Both the position numbers and the translations under genes were made by a program. Below are positions 23,524 to 32,898 of a stretch of DNA of 64,000 nt, in pieces. The notes under the pieces are model-generated. The model had not been told where the DNA came from, ran no database searches, and saw nothing but the letters and a program-made list of their open reading frames with translations. Source of the DNA: an uncultured Clostridia bacterium. Lineage in GTDB: Bacteria > Bacillota > Clostridia > Christensenellales > UBA1242. Each line of letters opens with the position of its first letter. The first letter of the stretch is position 1. The stretch covers positions 229,280 to 293,279 of the forward strand of contig CAKNPS010000001.1 in NCBI GenBank assembly GCA_930990515.1, read 5' to 3'.

Positions 23524-25773
23524 ATGAAGAAAATTGTCAAAATATGTCTTGTTTCCACATTTTTAATAGTTTTCTCGCTTGTATGTTTTGCCGGGACTTA
23601 TTTTCTTGTTTCTTACATAAAATTTTCACATCTTGAACTCAATGCTGATGCTTTGACATCTCCTAGTCTAGAAATTGAAGTCTATGATAATGACGGCAAC
23701 ATTTTAGAAGAAGAAAACAATTTTAATAGCAAATATGTCGAAATTGAAGATTTAAGCGAAGACACAAAAAATGCCTTTTTGAGCATTGAAGATAAAGATT
23801 TTTATAAACATAATGGCATAAATAAAAAGAGAATTTTAAAAGCAATCTATAACAACCTAAAATCATTTTCCTTAAAAGAAGGTGCTTCCACCATAAGCCA
23901 GCAATTAATCAAAAACACACATCTTTCAAATGAAAAAACTTTTGAAAGAAAAATTAAAGAGTTAGTTTTAACTAAAAAACTTGAAAAAAACTTCGATAAA
24001 GACGAAATTTTAGAGTTCTATTTAAACATAATCTATTTTGGAAATAATTGCTATGGTTTAGAGAGCGCCTCAAACTTTTATTTCAATAAAGATGCCAAGG
24101 ACTTATCTCTCAACGAGAGTGCTCTTCTTGCTGGACTTATCAAATCTCCAAACAAATACTCTCCCATTTCTCATAAAGAAAATGCCTTAAAAAGAAGAAA
24201 TTTGGTTTTGAAAGAAATGGAAAAAGATGAAAAAATTTCTCCAAATGACTACATTCAAAATTCTTCAAAAGACATTGAACTTGACCTTCATAAAGAATGT
24301 GGAAATAAGATTAACACATATTCGGAAGCAAGCATTGATGAAGCAAGAAAAATCTTAAACTTGCCAGCAAAACAAATTGCCATTGGTGGTTTTAAAATTT
24401 ACACATATCAAGATAGTGAAAAACAAGAAATTTTGAATAATAGCCTTGCATCAGTCGATTTTCAAGGCACAGACTATGCTGGAATTGTCATAGAAAACAA
24501 AACGCACGGAATTTCAGCATATCTTGGAAATGGGGCGTATAAAATTCTGGACACAAAAAGACAACTAGGCTCCACCATAAAACCAATTCTTGTCTATGCT
24601 CCAGCCTTTAACGAAAATGTCATAACAGAAGAAACGGAAATTTTGGACGAAAAAGTGAAAATTGGCGATTATTCTCCAAGCAATGTCGGCGAAAAATATA
24701 ACGGATACATTTCAGTTAAAGATGCTGTCAAAAAATCGGTCAACACGGTTGCTATCAAGGTTTTGAGTTATGTCGGCATTGACACTGGAAAAATGTATGC
24801 TGAAAAATTAGGTTTCACATTTGATGAAAAAGATGATAGTTATGCCCTTGCTCTTGGTGGAATGACTTATGGGGAAAATTTGAAAACTCTCACAAATGCA
24901 TATACAACTTTTGCAAATTTAGGAAATTTTGACGATGCAGTTTTTGTTTCTCACATAACTGATAAAAATGGCAAAGTAATTTACAAACATAAAACAAATG
25001 AAAGAATGGTATTTAGAGAAGATAGTGCCTATCTTATGACTGACATCTTAAAAGAAACTGCAAAAAGTGGAACTGCCAGAAAACTTGCTGACATTGAAAA
25101 CACTGAAATTGCATCAAAAACTGGAACAGTTGGGAAACGAAGCGGAAACACAGATGCCTATAATATCTCCTACACCCCTGATTATGCTATTGGTGTTTGG
25201 TGCGGAAATCTTGATAACAAACTTATGTCAATAAATGGCGGAAATGAACCAACTGAAGCAGTCAAAAACTTTGTGAAAAACACTAAGCACAAAGAAAAAA
25301 CATTCAAGCAAACTTCTCTTGTGACAACAGCAAAAATTGACTTACTAGAAAAAGAAAAAAATCATAAAATAGTTCTTGCTTCTCCTTACACACCTGACCG
25401 TTATACAAGCGTTTGCACATTTTCTCGCTTTAATATGCCAAATGAAATCTCCACAAATTTCGTTGAACTTAAAGAAATTGAAGCCGATGTTAAAAGAGAA
25501 AATAGCACCGCAATTCTCACTTTAATCCCAGAAAAACAGATTAAATATGACATATATTTAAACGGAGAATATTATCGCACAATCAAAGAAAAAGATGAAG
25601 AACTTAAAATCACAATGCCACTTACTAGAGAAGAAAATGAAATAAAAATTAAATCGTCTTTTTCTAATTTTGAAAACTCTCCTGAAAAAGAAAAAGAGTT
25701 TAAGATTGAAAATAAAAATGCGTGGTTAAAAGAACAAACACAAAAACAAAAAAAAGATAAATGGTATATATAA
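23524..25773 (+). CDS. class A penicillin-binding protein (PBP1A/PbpF type)
   Basis: Bifunctional peptidoglycan polymerase and cross-linker, 749 residues. One N-terminal membrane anchor (about residues 5-30). Glycosyltransferase family 51 domain: catalytic Glu89 in IEDKDFYKHNGI, then EGASTISQQLIKN (about 119-131) and RKIKELVLTKKLE. Transpeptidase domain: SxxK as GSTIKP (about residue 350), SVN motif in KKSVNTVAIK and KTG in ASKTGTVG. The C-terminus has a small fibronectin-like region and a basic tail. No Shine-Dalgarno. Upstream CATAATA with GTATT 17 nt before it resembles forespore (sigma-F/G) promoters, which would fit a PbpF/PbpG-like sporulation role; that is weak inference. Confidence 0.92.
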   Translation: MKKIVKICLVSTFLIVFSLVCFAGTYFLVSYIKFSHLELNADALTSPSLEIEVYDNDGNILEEENNFNSKYVEIEDLSEDTKNAFLSIEDKDFYKHNGINKKRILKAIYNNLKSFSLKEGASTISQQLIKNTHLSNEKTFERKIKELVLTKKLEKNFDKDEILEFYLNIIYFGNNCYGLESASNFYFNKDAKDLSLNESALLAGLIKSPNKYSPISHKENALKRRNLVLKEMEKDEKISPNDYIQNSSKDIELDLHKECGNKINTYSEASIDEARKILNLPAKQIAIGGFKIYTYQDSEKQEILNNSLASVDFQGTDYAGIVIENKTHGISAYLGNGAYKILDTKRQLGSTIKPILVYAPAFNENVITEETEILDEKVKIGDYSPSNVGEKYNGYISVKDAVKKSVNTVAIKVLSYVGIDTGKMYAEKLGFTFDEKDDSYALALGGMTYGENLKTLTNAYTTFANLGNFDDAVFVSHITDKNGKVIYKHKTNERMVFREDSAYLMTDILKETAKSGTARKLADIENTEIASKTGTVGKRSGNTDAYNISYTPDYAIGVWCGNLDNKLMSINGGNEPTEAVKNFVKNTKHKEKTFKQTSLVTTAKIDLLEKEKNHKIVLASPYTPDRYTSVCTFSRFNMPNEISTNFVELKEIEADVKRENSTAILTLIPEKQIKYDIYLNGEYYRTIKEKDEELKITMPLTREENEIKIKSSFSNFENSPEKEKEFKIENKNAWLKEQTQKQKKDKWYI

Positions 25774-25889
25774 TTAAAAATATTAAAAAATTATTAAAAA
25801 ATAATATTTTATGCATTTTTTCACAATGTAATTGAATATTTTAATGATTTTTATCAATTTAAATAAAATTAACTAAAAAAATTATTAAA

Positions 25890-25926
25890 AAATAAAAAAT
25901 AATATTATGCATATTATTTTTTATTT
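25890..25926. terminator. AT-only bidirectional hairpin
   Basis: 16-bp stem (25890-25905 with 25911-25926) of pure A/T around a TATGC loop, between the convergent PBP and 297-aa genes. The flanking 25774-25889 is AT-rich and otherwise empty. Confidence 0.6.
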
Positions 25927-25939
25927 TCCATTAATTGAC

Positions 25940-26833
25940 TTAATTTTTTTCTTTTTGGTTTTCAATGTTTTTTATATAAAAATTAAGAATATTTATCGCC
26001 CGGTTTGCAGAAGTTTGATTTGTATTTTGAATGTTAAATTTTGAGTTATTAACCATAGCCATATTTTTGTCAACTTCAATAATATATTGTCTATGGTATT
26101 CTGTCACTTCTTTTAACATTGCAGCATCAAACATGGAACATTCTTTTTTTAAATCCATTTTCATATCTGTCAGTTTAGCATCTAATTTTTCCCATTCATC
26201 GCCTTCTAATTTGCTTGCTTTTTGCTGAAGAATTGAAATTTCCTCTGCTTTATTAAAAAGTTTTTGATATGGAGATTTTTGAGTGAGTTGTTCAGCACAA
26301 GCGAGCAAGTGTTCAACATGAGTTATATCTTGTTGATATACATCTTTGGTGTCTTTTGTTTGGGCTTCTGCAAAATCTTTGTATTTTTCATTCAAAATTT
26401 TTGCTAATTTTAAATTTAAGATTTCGACATCAGCACCTCTAGAAATAGCTGTCATCAAAGCCTGCTCAAGAAGATTTCTTTGAGTTGTTGTCACCTGTTC
26501 TTCTAAATTATCGTTATCACTCTTATCATAGATTGTTAAGAAAATTGTGTAAAACATTTGTGGAGAGTATGCAATTCTATCTGAAAGTTTTTCCATATCA
26601 ATATATTCAACAATATCTCTAGTCAGTGGATAATCAAGATAAAGTTTAGAAAGAAAATTTTGTTTTTTGCTTTCCAAATAATCTTCCACTTCTTGTGCTG
26701 TTTTTGCTTCCACAAAAAAGTCATCATCTTCTGCAAAAATATGATTATTTAATTCGCTATAAAAATCAGATGCTTCATTTTTTGTTGCGAAAACCATATT
26801 TTGTGGATTTTTTGTATAATAAGCACTTCTCAT
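25940..26833 (-). CDS. hypothetical acidic helical protein, 297 aa
   Basis: Not recognised. A largely helical, Glu/Lys/Gln-rich cytoplasmic protein with coiled-coil-like stretches around residues 120-250 and no signal peptide, membrane span or cysteine motif (three cysteines in all). ATG 26833 is chosen because AAGGAG lies 9-14 nt upstream; an in-frame ATG at 26851 is within that leader. It is downstream of recA on the same strand, with an 82-nt gap, and may be a separate unit. Confidence 0.65.
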   Translation of the reverse strand: MRSAYYTKNPQNMVFATKNEASDFYSELNNHIFAEDDDFFVEAKTAQEVEDYLESKKQNFLSKLYLDYPLTRDIVEYIDMEKLSDRIAYSPQMFYTIFLTIYDKSDNDNLEEQVTTTQRNLLEQALMTAISRGADVEILNLKLAKILNEKYKDFAEAQTKDTKDVYQQDITHVEHLLACAEQLTQKSPYQKLFNKAEEISILQQKASKLEGDEWEKLDAKLTDMKMDLKKECSMFDAAMLKEVTEYHRQYIIEVDKNMAMVNNSKFNIQNTNQTSANRAINILNFYIKNIENQKEKN

Positions 26834-26915
26834 TCTTAAACTCCTTAGCATTAAACCTAATTATATGATACAGTAAAACTTATGGTTTGTCACGATAGAT
26901 ATTTAGAATAGTAAT

Positions 26916-27962
26916 TTAATCTTCACTTGCTGCTTCGTCATCATCTGAAGCACTAGGCACGTCTTCTGGTTTTTGAGTGGTAATTTCTTTAATTTTTTCT
27001 TCAATTTCATTCATTAAAGCGGTATCTTTTTCAAGAGTTGCTTTTGTGTTTTCCTTACCTTGACCAATTTTCTCGTCATTATATGAGAACCAAGCCCCAG
27101 ATTTTTTAATAATGCCAAGTTCAAGAGCCATATCAACAATACAGCCAGATTTTGAAATTCCTTTGCCATACATAATGTCAAATTCAGCAGTTTTGAAAGG
27201 TGGAGCAAGTTTGTTCTTAACAACTTTAACTCTCGTTTTGTTTCCAACAATGTTTGTGCCGTCTTTAATGACATCAACTTTTCTAACATCAAGACGAATG
27301 CTTGCATAGAACTTAAGAGCCTTACCACCAGTTGTTGTTTCTGGAGAACCGAACATAACTCCCACTTTTTCACGAAGTTGATTGATGAAAATAACTGTTG
27401 TATTGCTCTTGCTTGTAATTGATGTAAGTTTTCTTAATGCTTGGCTCATCATTCTTGCTTGAAGTCCAACGTGATTATCTCCCATTTCCCCATCAATTTC
27501 AGCCTTTGGAGTGAGTGCCGCAACAGAGTCCACAACAATAACAGCAAAAGCCCCAGAGCGAACAAGAGTGTCGCAAATGTTGAGTGCTTGTTCCCCATTA
27601 TCAGGTTGAGAAACATAAAGATCACTTGTGTTTACACCTAATTTCTCTGCATAAACTGGGTCAAGAGCGTGCTCCGCATCAATAAAGGCACAAGTTCCGC
27701 CCAATTTTTGTGCTTCTGCAACAATATGAAGAGAAACAGTGGTTTTACCAGAAGATTCTGGTCCATAAATTTCCACAATTCTTCCGCGTGGCACACCGCC
27801 AATTCCAAGAGCGATATCAAGAGTTAAACAACCAGTTGGAATAACTTCAACTTTTTGATATGCTTGATTGCCAAGTTTCATAATTGCACCCTTGCCAAAT
27901 TGTTTTTCAATTTGAAGGAGTGCTTGATCTAATGATTCTTCTTTTGATTTTACTTTATCCAT
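26916..27962 (-). CDS. recA: recombinase RecA
   Basis: ATP-dependent strand-exchange protein and SOS co-protease. All core elements are present: the N-terminal helix, Walker [10 protein letters not shown] (about residues 69-77), catalytic Glu in the following [10 protein letters not shown], Walker B-type [10 protein letters not shown], loop L1 near [10 protein letters not shown] and the signature [14 protein letters not shown]. The acidic C-terminal tail (last 15 residues) is typical. AAGGGG precedes the ATG. No intein. A LexA box was not identified upstream. Confidence 0.97.
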   Translation of the reverse strand: MDKVKSKEESLDQALLQIEKQFGKGAIMKLGNQAYQKVEVIPTGCLTLDIALGIGGVPRGRIVEIYGPESSGKTTVSLHIVAEAQKLGGTCAFIDAEHALDPVYAEKLGVNTSDLYVSQPDNGEQALNICDTLVRSGAFAVIVVDSVAALTPKAEIDGEMGDNHVGLQARMMSQALRKLTSITSKSNTTVIFINQLREKVGVMFGSPETTTGGKALKFYASIRLDVRKVDVIKDGTNIVGNKTRVKVVKNKLAPPFKTAEFDIMYGKGISKSGCIVDMALELGIIKKSGAWFSYNDEKIGQGKENTKATLEKDTALMNEIEEKIKEITTQKPEDVPSASDDDEAASED

Positions 27963-28115
27963 TTCCTACCCCTTAAATACAATATTTTACATATTTATTA
28001 TACTTTAAATCCACCTAAAACTCAAAGCGATTTTAAAATAAAACAAAAAATTTATATTGGCAATATGCCTTGATTTATTTATTGCCTTATTATATAATAA
28101 AATCAAGAGGGTGTT

Positions 28116-28409
28116 ATGGATTTAAGTTTAAAAATCAAAAAAATAAATGAGTTCAATGAATATATTTTACAAGATAAAAAATCTAAAAAAGAATATAATC
28201 TTGTTTTAGAGTTTTGTGGAATAAATAAACCAAATATCAACGATATCATTTTATTAAACGAAAATTTAGTTAATAAAAACTACGAAGGTTATGCACAACC
28301 TTATGCTTTTGAAATTTTTGATAAAAAAGACATAGAAATAAATGAAATCGACATGGCAGGGCTTATCACAAAAGATAAAAAGTATATTTTAAAAAGGGTA
28401 TATGGTTAA
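28116..28409 (+). CDS. hypothetical protein, 97 aa, partner of the LRR protein
   Basis: Small soluble protein, not recognised. It starts with ATG at 28116 after the ribosome site GAGGGTG and ends inside the start of the next gene (overlap 8 nt), so the two form a coupled pair. Sequence is rich in Lys, Asn and Ile with a beta-rich look. A TATAAT-like box lies about 20-30 nt upstream. Confidence 0.65.
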   Translation: MDLSLKIKKINEFNEYILQDKKSKKEYNLVLEFCGINKPNINDIILLNENLVNKNYEGYAQPYAFEIFDKKDIEINEIDMAGLITKDKKYILKRVYG

Positions 28410-30621
28410 TATGGAAAACACAGATTTAAAATGGATAAAAAAACACTATGGCGAAAAGTTCTCACATCTTTGCAGAGATCTTTTCCCAACTTTTCTTGAA
28501 ATAGAAGGTTTGCTCCTTAAAGTAATAAGTGAACATTTTTTACCAAGTCGAGAGCTATACGACGATTTGGTAAATAATAACCTAACTAATATGTTTAAAA
28601 ATTATATTTATGGTTTAGTTGACATTGATCCAGCAACACCTATAGAAGTTAAATTATCTCCTGAAGAATTAATGGACAAAGCAGGATATATTCTTTATCC
28701 AGAATGTCAAACTGAAGAAGATATTCAAAAATTTAGACATTATTATAAACGCGGAGAAGCAACTCCCATTTATAGAGGTGGTCAACCAAAACACTGGGAA
28801 GGAGAAGAACTTTGTACATTTAATGGTGGAAGATTAAAATCATGTCGAGTTTGGTTCGCTGTTAAGAAAAATGTAGACGAAATAAGACGAGAAGATTATA
28901 AAAATCCAAGAAGAGAAGATGATTATGGGGTAAGCGTGTTAAGCATTCAATTCACAAAAACTCACCCCGCCACTCTGTCTATAAAAAATAGATATAATCA
29001 TACTGTAAGTAACCCAGATGCAACATTTAGTAATGATTTAGATAATATAATTGTTGGCTTAACACAATCATTTATAAAAAATTATAATATAGATCTTATA
29101 GAATCCTCTAATACAAAATTATCAATTCCTGGATATGTTCAAGCAAGTGATGGAATTTATTATAAATACAACCTTGAATTAGACAATGTTTACTGCTGTC
29201 CAAACAATGTGATAATTTATAATGGAGAAGCAAAACACTTTGATAAAGAAAAGTTTTTGGTTTTTGATAATTTTATTTTGGATATCAAAAATAAAGAAAT
29301 TTTAAAATATAACCATAAATTTAATAAAAATTCCGATTCTTTCATTGAAAGTATTGGTAAAATTGAAGAAATAAAGAGAGTTCCAACCAAAGAAGGATTA
29401 ACTTTACAAATAACGCCAGCAGTCGGTGAAACTGTTGAAATTAAATTAAATAAACATAATGAAATTATTGAGTATACCAACCCAAATGTGACTGAAATTG
29501 GAAATGGTTTTTTACGATTAAGTGAAAAAATAGAAAAAATAAATTTACCTAATGTTACTAAAATCGGACATAATTTTTTGCATTTTAATAATTCATTAAC
29601 TCAAATTAATCTCCCTAATGTTCAACAAATTGGGTCAAATTTCTTAAATAATAACAATGTAATAACTGAAATAAATCTCCCTAATGTTCAACAAATTTCT
29701 GATAGCTTTTTATCAAATAATAACTCATTAAAAAAATTAAATCTACCTAAAGTAAAAAATATAGGAAACTTTTTCATTAGCAACAATAATGTTTTAACAG
29801 AAATAAATTTGCCTGTAATTCAAAATATTGGTGACTATTTTTTAAGAAATAATCAAAGTTTAAAAACCATTATCTTACCTATGATTGAAAAAATTGGCAA
29901 TAGTTTTTTGGAATCAAATTATGGTTTAGTCGAAATTAAACTTCCAATGATTCAAAAAATAGGAGACGATTTTTTAGCAAACAATACTGAATTAAACGAA
30001 ATAAATATGCCATATCTTCTTCAAGTTGGCGACAATTTTCTAAGTAACTGTTTTAATTTAAAACAAATTGATTTACCAAACATTCTTCAAATTGGCAACA
30101 ATTTTTTACAAAATAACTTAACTTTAGAACAAATAAATTTGCCTTATGTTCTAGAAATTGGTAATAATTTTTTATTAAAAAATCAAATTCTCCATCAAAT
30201 TAATTTGCCTAATGTGGAAAAAATTGGAAATGCTTGTCTATTTGAAAATTTGTCATTAACAAATATTAATTTTCCAGAAGTTCAACAAATTGGAGATAAC
30301 TTCATACCCAATAACAATAGTATTTCTCAAATAAATTTACCTAAAGTCAAGAATATAGGAAATTATTTCTTATATGTAAACGAATCATTAAAATCTTTAG
30401 ATTTACCAGAGATTGAAAAGATAGGAGATTATTTCTTATATGTAAACGAATCATTAAAAATTTTAAATCTCCCTAAAATTCAGAAAGTAGGTCAAGAATT
30501 TTTAGGAAGCAACTTTTCCTTAATAGAAGTCAATCTTTCACAAAAATTAAAAACATTAGAACAAAAATTATTAGCAGATTCAACAGCAAATCAACAAAAT
30601 TCTTCAAATAAAGAAAAATAA
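28402..30621 (+). CDS. cytoplasmic leucine-rich-repeat protein (BspA-like repeats)
   Basis: 739 residues. The N-terminal half (about 1-340) is not recognisable. From about residue 355 to 715 there are some 15 repeats of about 23 residues with the consensus INLPNVQQIGxxFLxNNxxL, a BspA/TpLRR-type leucine-rich repeat that stacks into a solenoid for protein binding. Unlike most BspA-type proteins there is no signal peptide or cell-wall anchor, so it is probably intracellular. ATG 28402 overlaps the preceding gene; an ATG at 28411 is an equally good start. Two adjacent repeats near 30360-30460 are almost identical in DNA (TATTTCTTATATGTAAACGA), a sign of recent repeat duplication. Confidence 0.75.
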   Translation: MVNMENTDLKWIKKHYGEKFSHLCRDLFPTFLEIEGLLLKVISEHFLPSRELYDDLVNNNLTNMFKNYIYGLVDIDPATPIEVKLSPEELMDKAGYILYPECQTEEDIQKFRHYYKRGEATPIYRGGQPKHWEGEELCTFNGGRLKSCRVWFAVKKNVDEIRREDYKNPRREDDYGVSVLSIQFTKTHPATLSIKNRYNHTVSNPDATFSNDLDNIIVGLTQSFIKNYNIDLIESSNTKLSIPGYVQASDGIYYKYNLELDNVYCCPNNVIIYNGEAKHFDKEKFLVFDNFILDIKNKEILKYNHKFNKNSDSFIESIGKIEEIKRVPTKEGLTLQITPAVGETVEIKLNKHNEIIEYTNPNVTEIGNGFLRLSEKIEKINLPNVTKIGHNFLHFNNSLTQINLPNVQQIGSNFLNNNNVITEINLPNVQQISDSFLSNNNSLKKLNLPKVKNIGNFFISNNNVLTEINLPVIQNIGDYFLRNNQSLKTIILPMIEKIGNSFLESNYGLVEIKLPMIQKIGDDFLANNTELNEINMPYLLQVGDNFLSNCFNLKQIDLPNILQIGNNFLQNNLTLEQINLPYVLEIGNNFLLKNQILHQINLPNVEKIGNACLFENLSLTNINFPEVQQIGDNFIPNNNSISQINLPKVKNIGNYFLYVNESLKSLDLPEIEKIGDYFLYVNESLKILNLPKIQKVGQEFLGSNFSLIEVNLSQKLKTLEQKLLADSTANQQNSSNKEK

Positions 30622-30651
30622 ATAGTTTGAATAAATTATTCAGTCTAAGAA

Positions 30652-30684
30652 AAAAATAGTGGTAATAACCATACCACTATTTTT
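30652..30684. terminator. bidirectional terminator
   Basis: AAAAATAGTGGTA (30652-30664) pairs with TACCACTATTTTT (30672-30684); it lies between the LRR gene and pgsA. Confidence 0.85.
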
Positions 30685-30697
30685 TAATTTATTAAAC

Positions 30698-31477
30698 TTA
30701 CTCTGCTTTTTTCTTTGCTTTATTTTCTTTTGTGTCTTTCTTGTTTTCTTCAACATCTACAACATTTTCTTCAAGATTTTCTTTTGCATTTTTAACTACA
30801 ACTTCTTCACTAATTTCAGTTTCTTTTTTATTTAATTTTTCTTTGTCTTTATCGTCATCTTTAAACACTGCTTTATTTTTAATAATATAATTGCAACCAG
30901 AAACAATTGTCAAAATGACAGTGATAGCAAGAAGAATATAGCCAATAAGAGCAATTACAGTGTTTGGCACACCTTGAATGGAAGAATAGAACTCTTCAAC
31001 AAGAAAAGCGTATAACATATAGTAAATGATTGTGATAAATTGGAATACAGCCTTCACTTTACCATACATATCAGCAGCAAGAACAACTCCCTTTGCAGCG
31101 GCTTGTGCTCGAAGTGCTGTAACCATAAGTTCGCGAACCAAAATTATGATAACAGCCACAATTCCAATATATGTTGGCATCAAAATTGGTTCTGCAAGAT
31201 TTGCACTTCCTGCAGCAGAAACAGGATATGCGGCAATAAGCAAAAATCCTGCCATAACAAGAAGTTTGTCGGCCAATGGATCTAAGAACTTACCTAAAGT
31301 GGTCACTAAATTTCTTTTTCTTGCAATATTTCCATCAAGAAAATCTGTAAAACTTGCAATCATAAAAATTATCATTGCAACAAGTTTGCCGTAAGGAATA
31401 AAATCGGCAAGATAGAAAAATACAAAAATTGGTATAAGCAAAAGTCTTACAAGTGTGATTCTATTTGGTAAATTCAT
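30698..31477 (-). CDS. pgsA: CDP-diacylglycerol-glycerol-3-phosphate 3-phosphatidyltransferase
   Basis: Membrane enzyme that makes phosphatidylglycerol phosphate, the committed step to phosphatidylglycerol and cardiolipin. The CDP-alcohol phosphatidyltransferase signature D-x2-DG-x2-AR-x8-G-x3-D-x3-D is complete (from SFTDFLDGNIARK to GKFLDPLAD, about residues 40-70). About six membrane helices cover residues 8-195. A C-terminal tail of about 60 Lys/Glu residues is added to the usual 180-190-residue enzyme. ATG 31477 has AAGGAG upstream and overlaps rimO by 17 nt, so the two are coupled. Confidence 0.93.
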   Translation of the reverse strand: MNLPNRITLVRLLLIPIFVFFYLADFIPYGKLVAMIIFMIASFTDFLDGNIARKRNLVTTLGKFLDPLADKLLVMAGFLLIAAYPVSAAGSANLAEPILMPTYIGIVAVIIILVRELMVTALRAQAAAKGVVLAADMYGKVKAVFQFITIIYYMLYAFLVEEFYSSIQGVPNTVIALIGYILLAITVILTIVSGCNYIIKNKAVFKDDDKDKEKLNKKETEISEEVVVKNAKENLEENVVDVEENKKDTKENKAKKKAE

Positions 31478-32789
31478 AACACTCTCCTTTGAAGTTTTCT
31501 CCGTCAAATGAATTGAACTTCACATTGACAAAGTTTCCAACTTCCACTCTCTCATTATAATTAATTTCCACACCAAAGTCAACTCTTGGAGAGAAAAATT
31601 CAGTGTGACCCATAAAAAATCCTGTCGAAGAATCAAAACTGTCCACTAAAACCCTAAAATTTTGTCCTAAAAGCCCCTTTGATTTTTCAAAAACAATTTC
31701 GTGTTGAAGTTTTTGCACCTTTTTAAATCTTCGTTTTTTCGTGAGTTCACTCACTTGCTTATCCATATAGTAACTTGCTGTGTTCTCTTCACGAAAATAT
31801 GGAAAGAAACCTGCAAGATCAAATTTTGTTTCCTTCAAAAAGTCGCAAAGTTTCTTAAAATCTGCCTTTGTTTCTCCTGGATACCCAACAATAAAGGTGG
31901 AACGAAGAGCAATTTTAGGATAATCAGTCTTTATGAGAGAAATAAGTTCTCTTGTTTCTTTTTCTCCAAGTTTACGACGCATACTTGTTAAAATCTTATT
32001 ATCAATATGTTGAAGTGGAATATCTAAATAATTGCAAATTTTAGGTTCATTATAGATATAATCTAAAAATTCCTTATTAATCTTCTCAGGATATATGTAA
32101 TGAAGCCTTATCCACTCAATACCTTTAATTTTTGTTAATTTTTTAAGAAGTGGAATAAGACTATTTTCGCCATATAAATCTTCACCATATCTTGAAACAT
32201 CTTGAGCCACAAGAATCAGTTCTTTAACACCTTTTTCGGCAATATCTTTTGCCTCACTAATTAAATCTTCCATTGGAGCACTTCTGAAGCCACCTTTAAT
32301 TCTTGGAATGGTGCAAAATGAACAACCATTACTGCACCCTTCCGCAATTTTAAGATAAGCATAAGATGAGTTATTAGTTAAAATTCTTCCCAAAGTTTTT
32401 TTCTTTTTGGAAATTGGCAAGTTATAGAGATTTTCAAGAATATCGCAAATTTTTTCATCATCTTCCAAAGTTAAAAAGGCATCAACTTCTTTAATTTCTT
32501 CTTTTAACTCTTTCATATAGCGTTGTGGCAAACAACCCGAAACAACAACTTTTTCCACCTTTCCCTGTTCTTTAAGTAAAAGTGTTTGGAAAATGTTGTC
32601 AATTGCTTCTTTTCTTGATGGTTCAATAAAGGCGCAAGTATTAATAATGACTATATCTGCATCATTCACATCTGGCACAATGGAAAATCCATAATCGGAT
32701 AGTCTAAAAAGCATTTTTTCAAGGTCAACACGATTTTTATCACAACCAAGTGAAATCGCAGAAACTTTCTTCCCCTTTAATTCGTTCAT
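31461..32789 (-). CDS. rimO: ribosomal protein S12 methylthiotransferase
   Basis: Radical-SAM methylthiotransferase that modifies the conserved Asp of ribosomal protein S12. UPF0004 cysteines appear in SLGCDKNRVD, INTCAFIEPS and VSGCLPQRY; the radical-SAM cluster is GCSNGCSFCTIPRIKG. The LGCDKNRVD and PRIKGGFRS signatures separate RimO from MiaB. Unlike the MiaB in this window, the C-terminal TRAM domain is present (about residues 370-440). AAAGGTG upstream of the ATG. Forms an operon with pgsA. Confidence 0.95.
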   Translation of the reverse strand: MNELKGKKVSAISLGCDKNRVDLEKMLFRLSDYGFSIVPDVNDADIVIINTCAFIEPSRKEAIDNIFQTLLLKEQGKVEKVVVSGCLPQRYMKELKEEIKEVDAFLTLEDDEKICDILENLYNLPISKKKKTLGRILTNNSSYAYLKIAEGCSNGCSFCTIPRIKGGFRSAPMEDLISEAKDIAEKGVKELILVAQDVSRYGEDLYGENSLIPLLKKLTKIKGIEWIRLHYIYPEKINKEFLDYIYNEPKICNYLDIPLQHIDNKILTSMRRKLGEKETRELISLIKTDYPKIALRSTFIVGYPGETKADFKKLCDFLKETKFDLAGFFPYFREENTASYYMDKQVSELTKKRRFKKVQKLQHEIVFEKSKGLLGQNFRVLVDSFDSSTGFFMGHTEFFSPRVDFGVEINYNERVEVGNFVNVKFNSFDGENFKGECYEFTK

Positions 32790-32898
32790 ATATCACCTTT
32801 AATCTACATTTTATATATTTACACAAAATTGGATTTTCAATTTCATATTTAAGACACAAGATAAAACTTATATATTACAAATTTAGAAACTGAAATCA

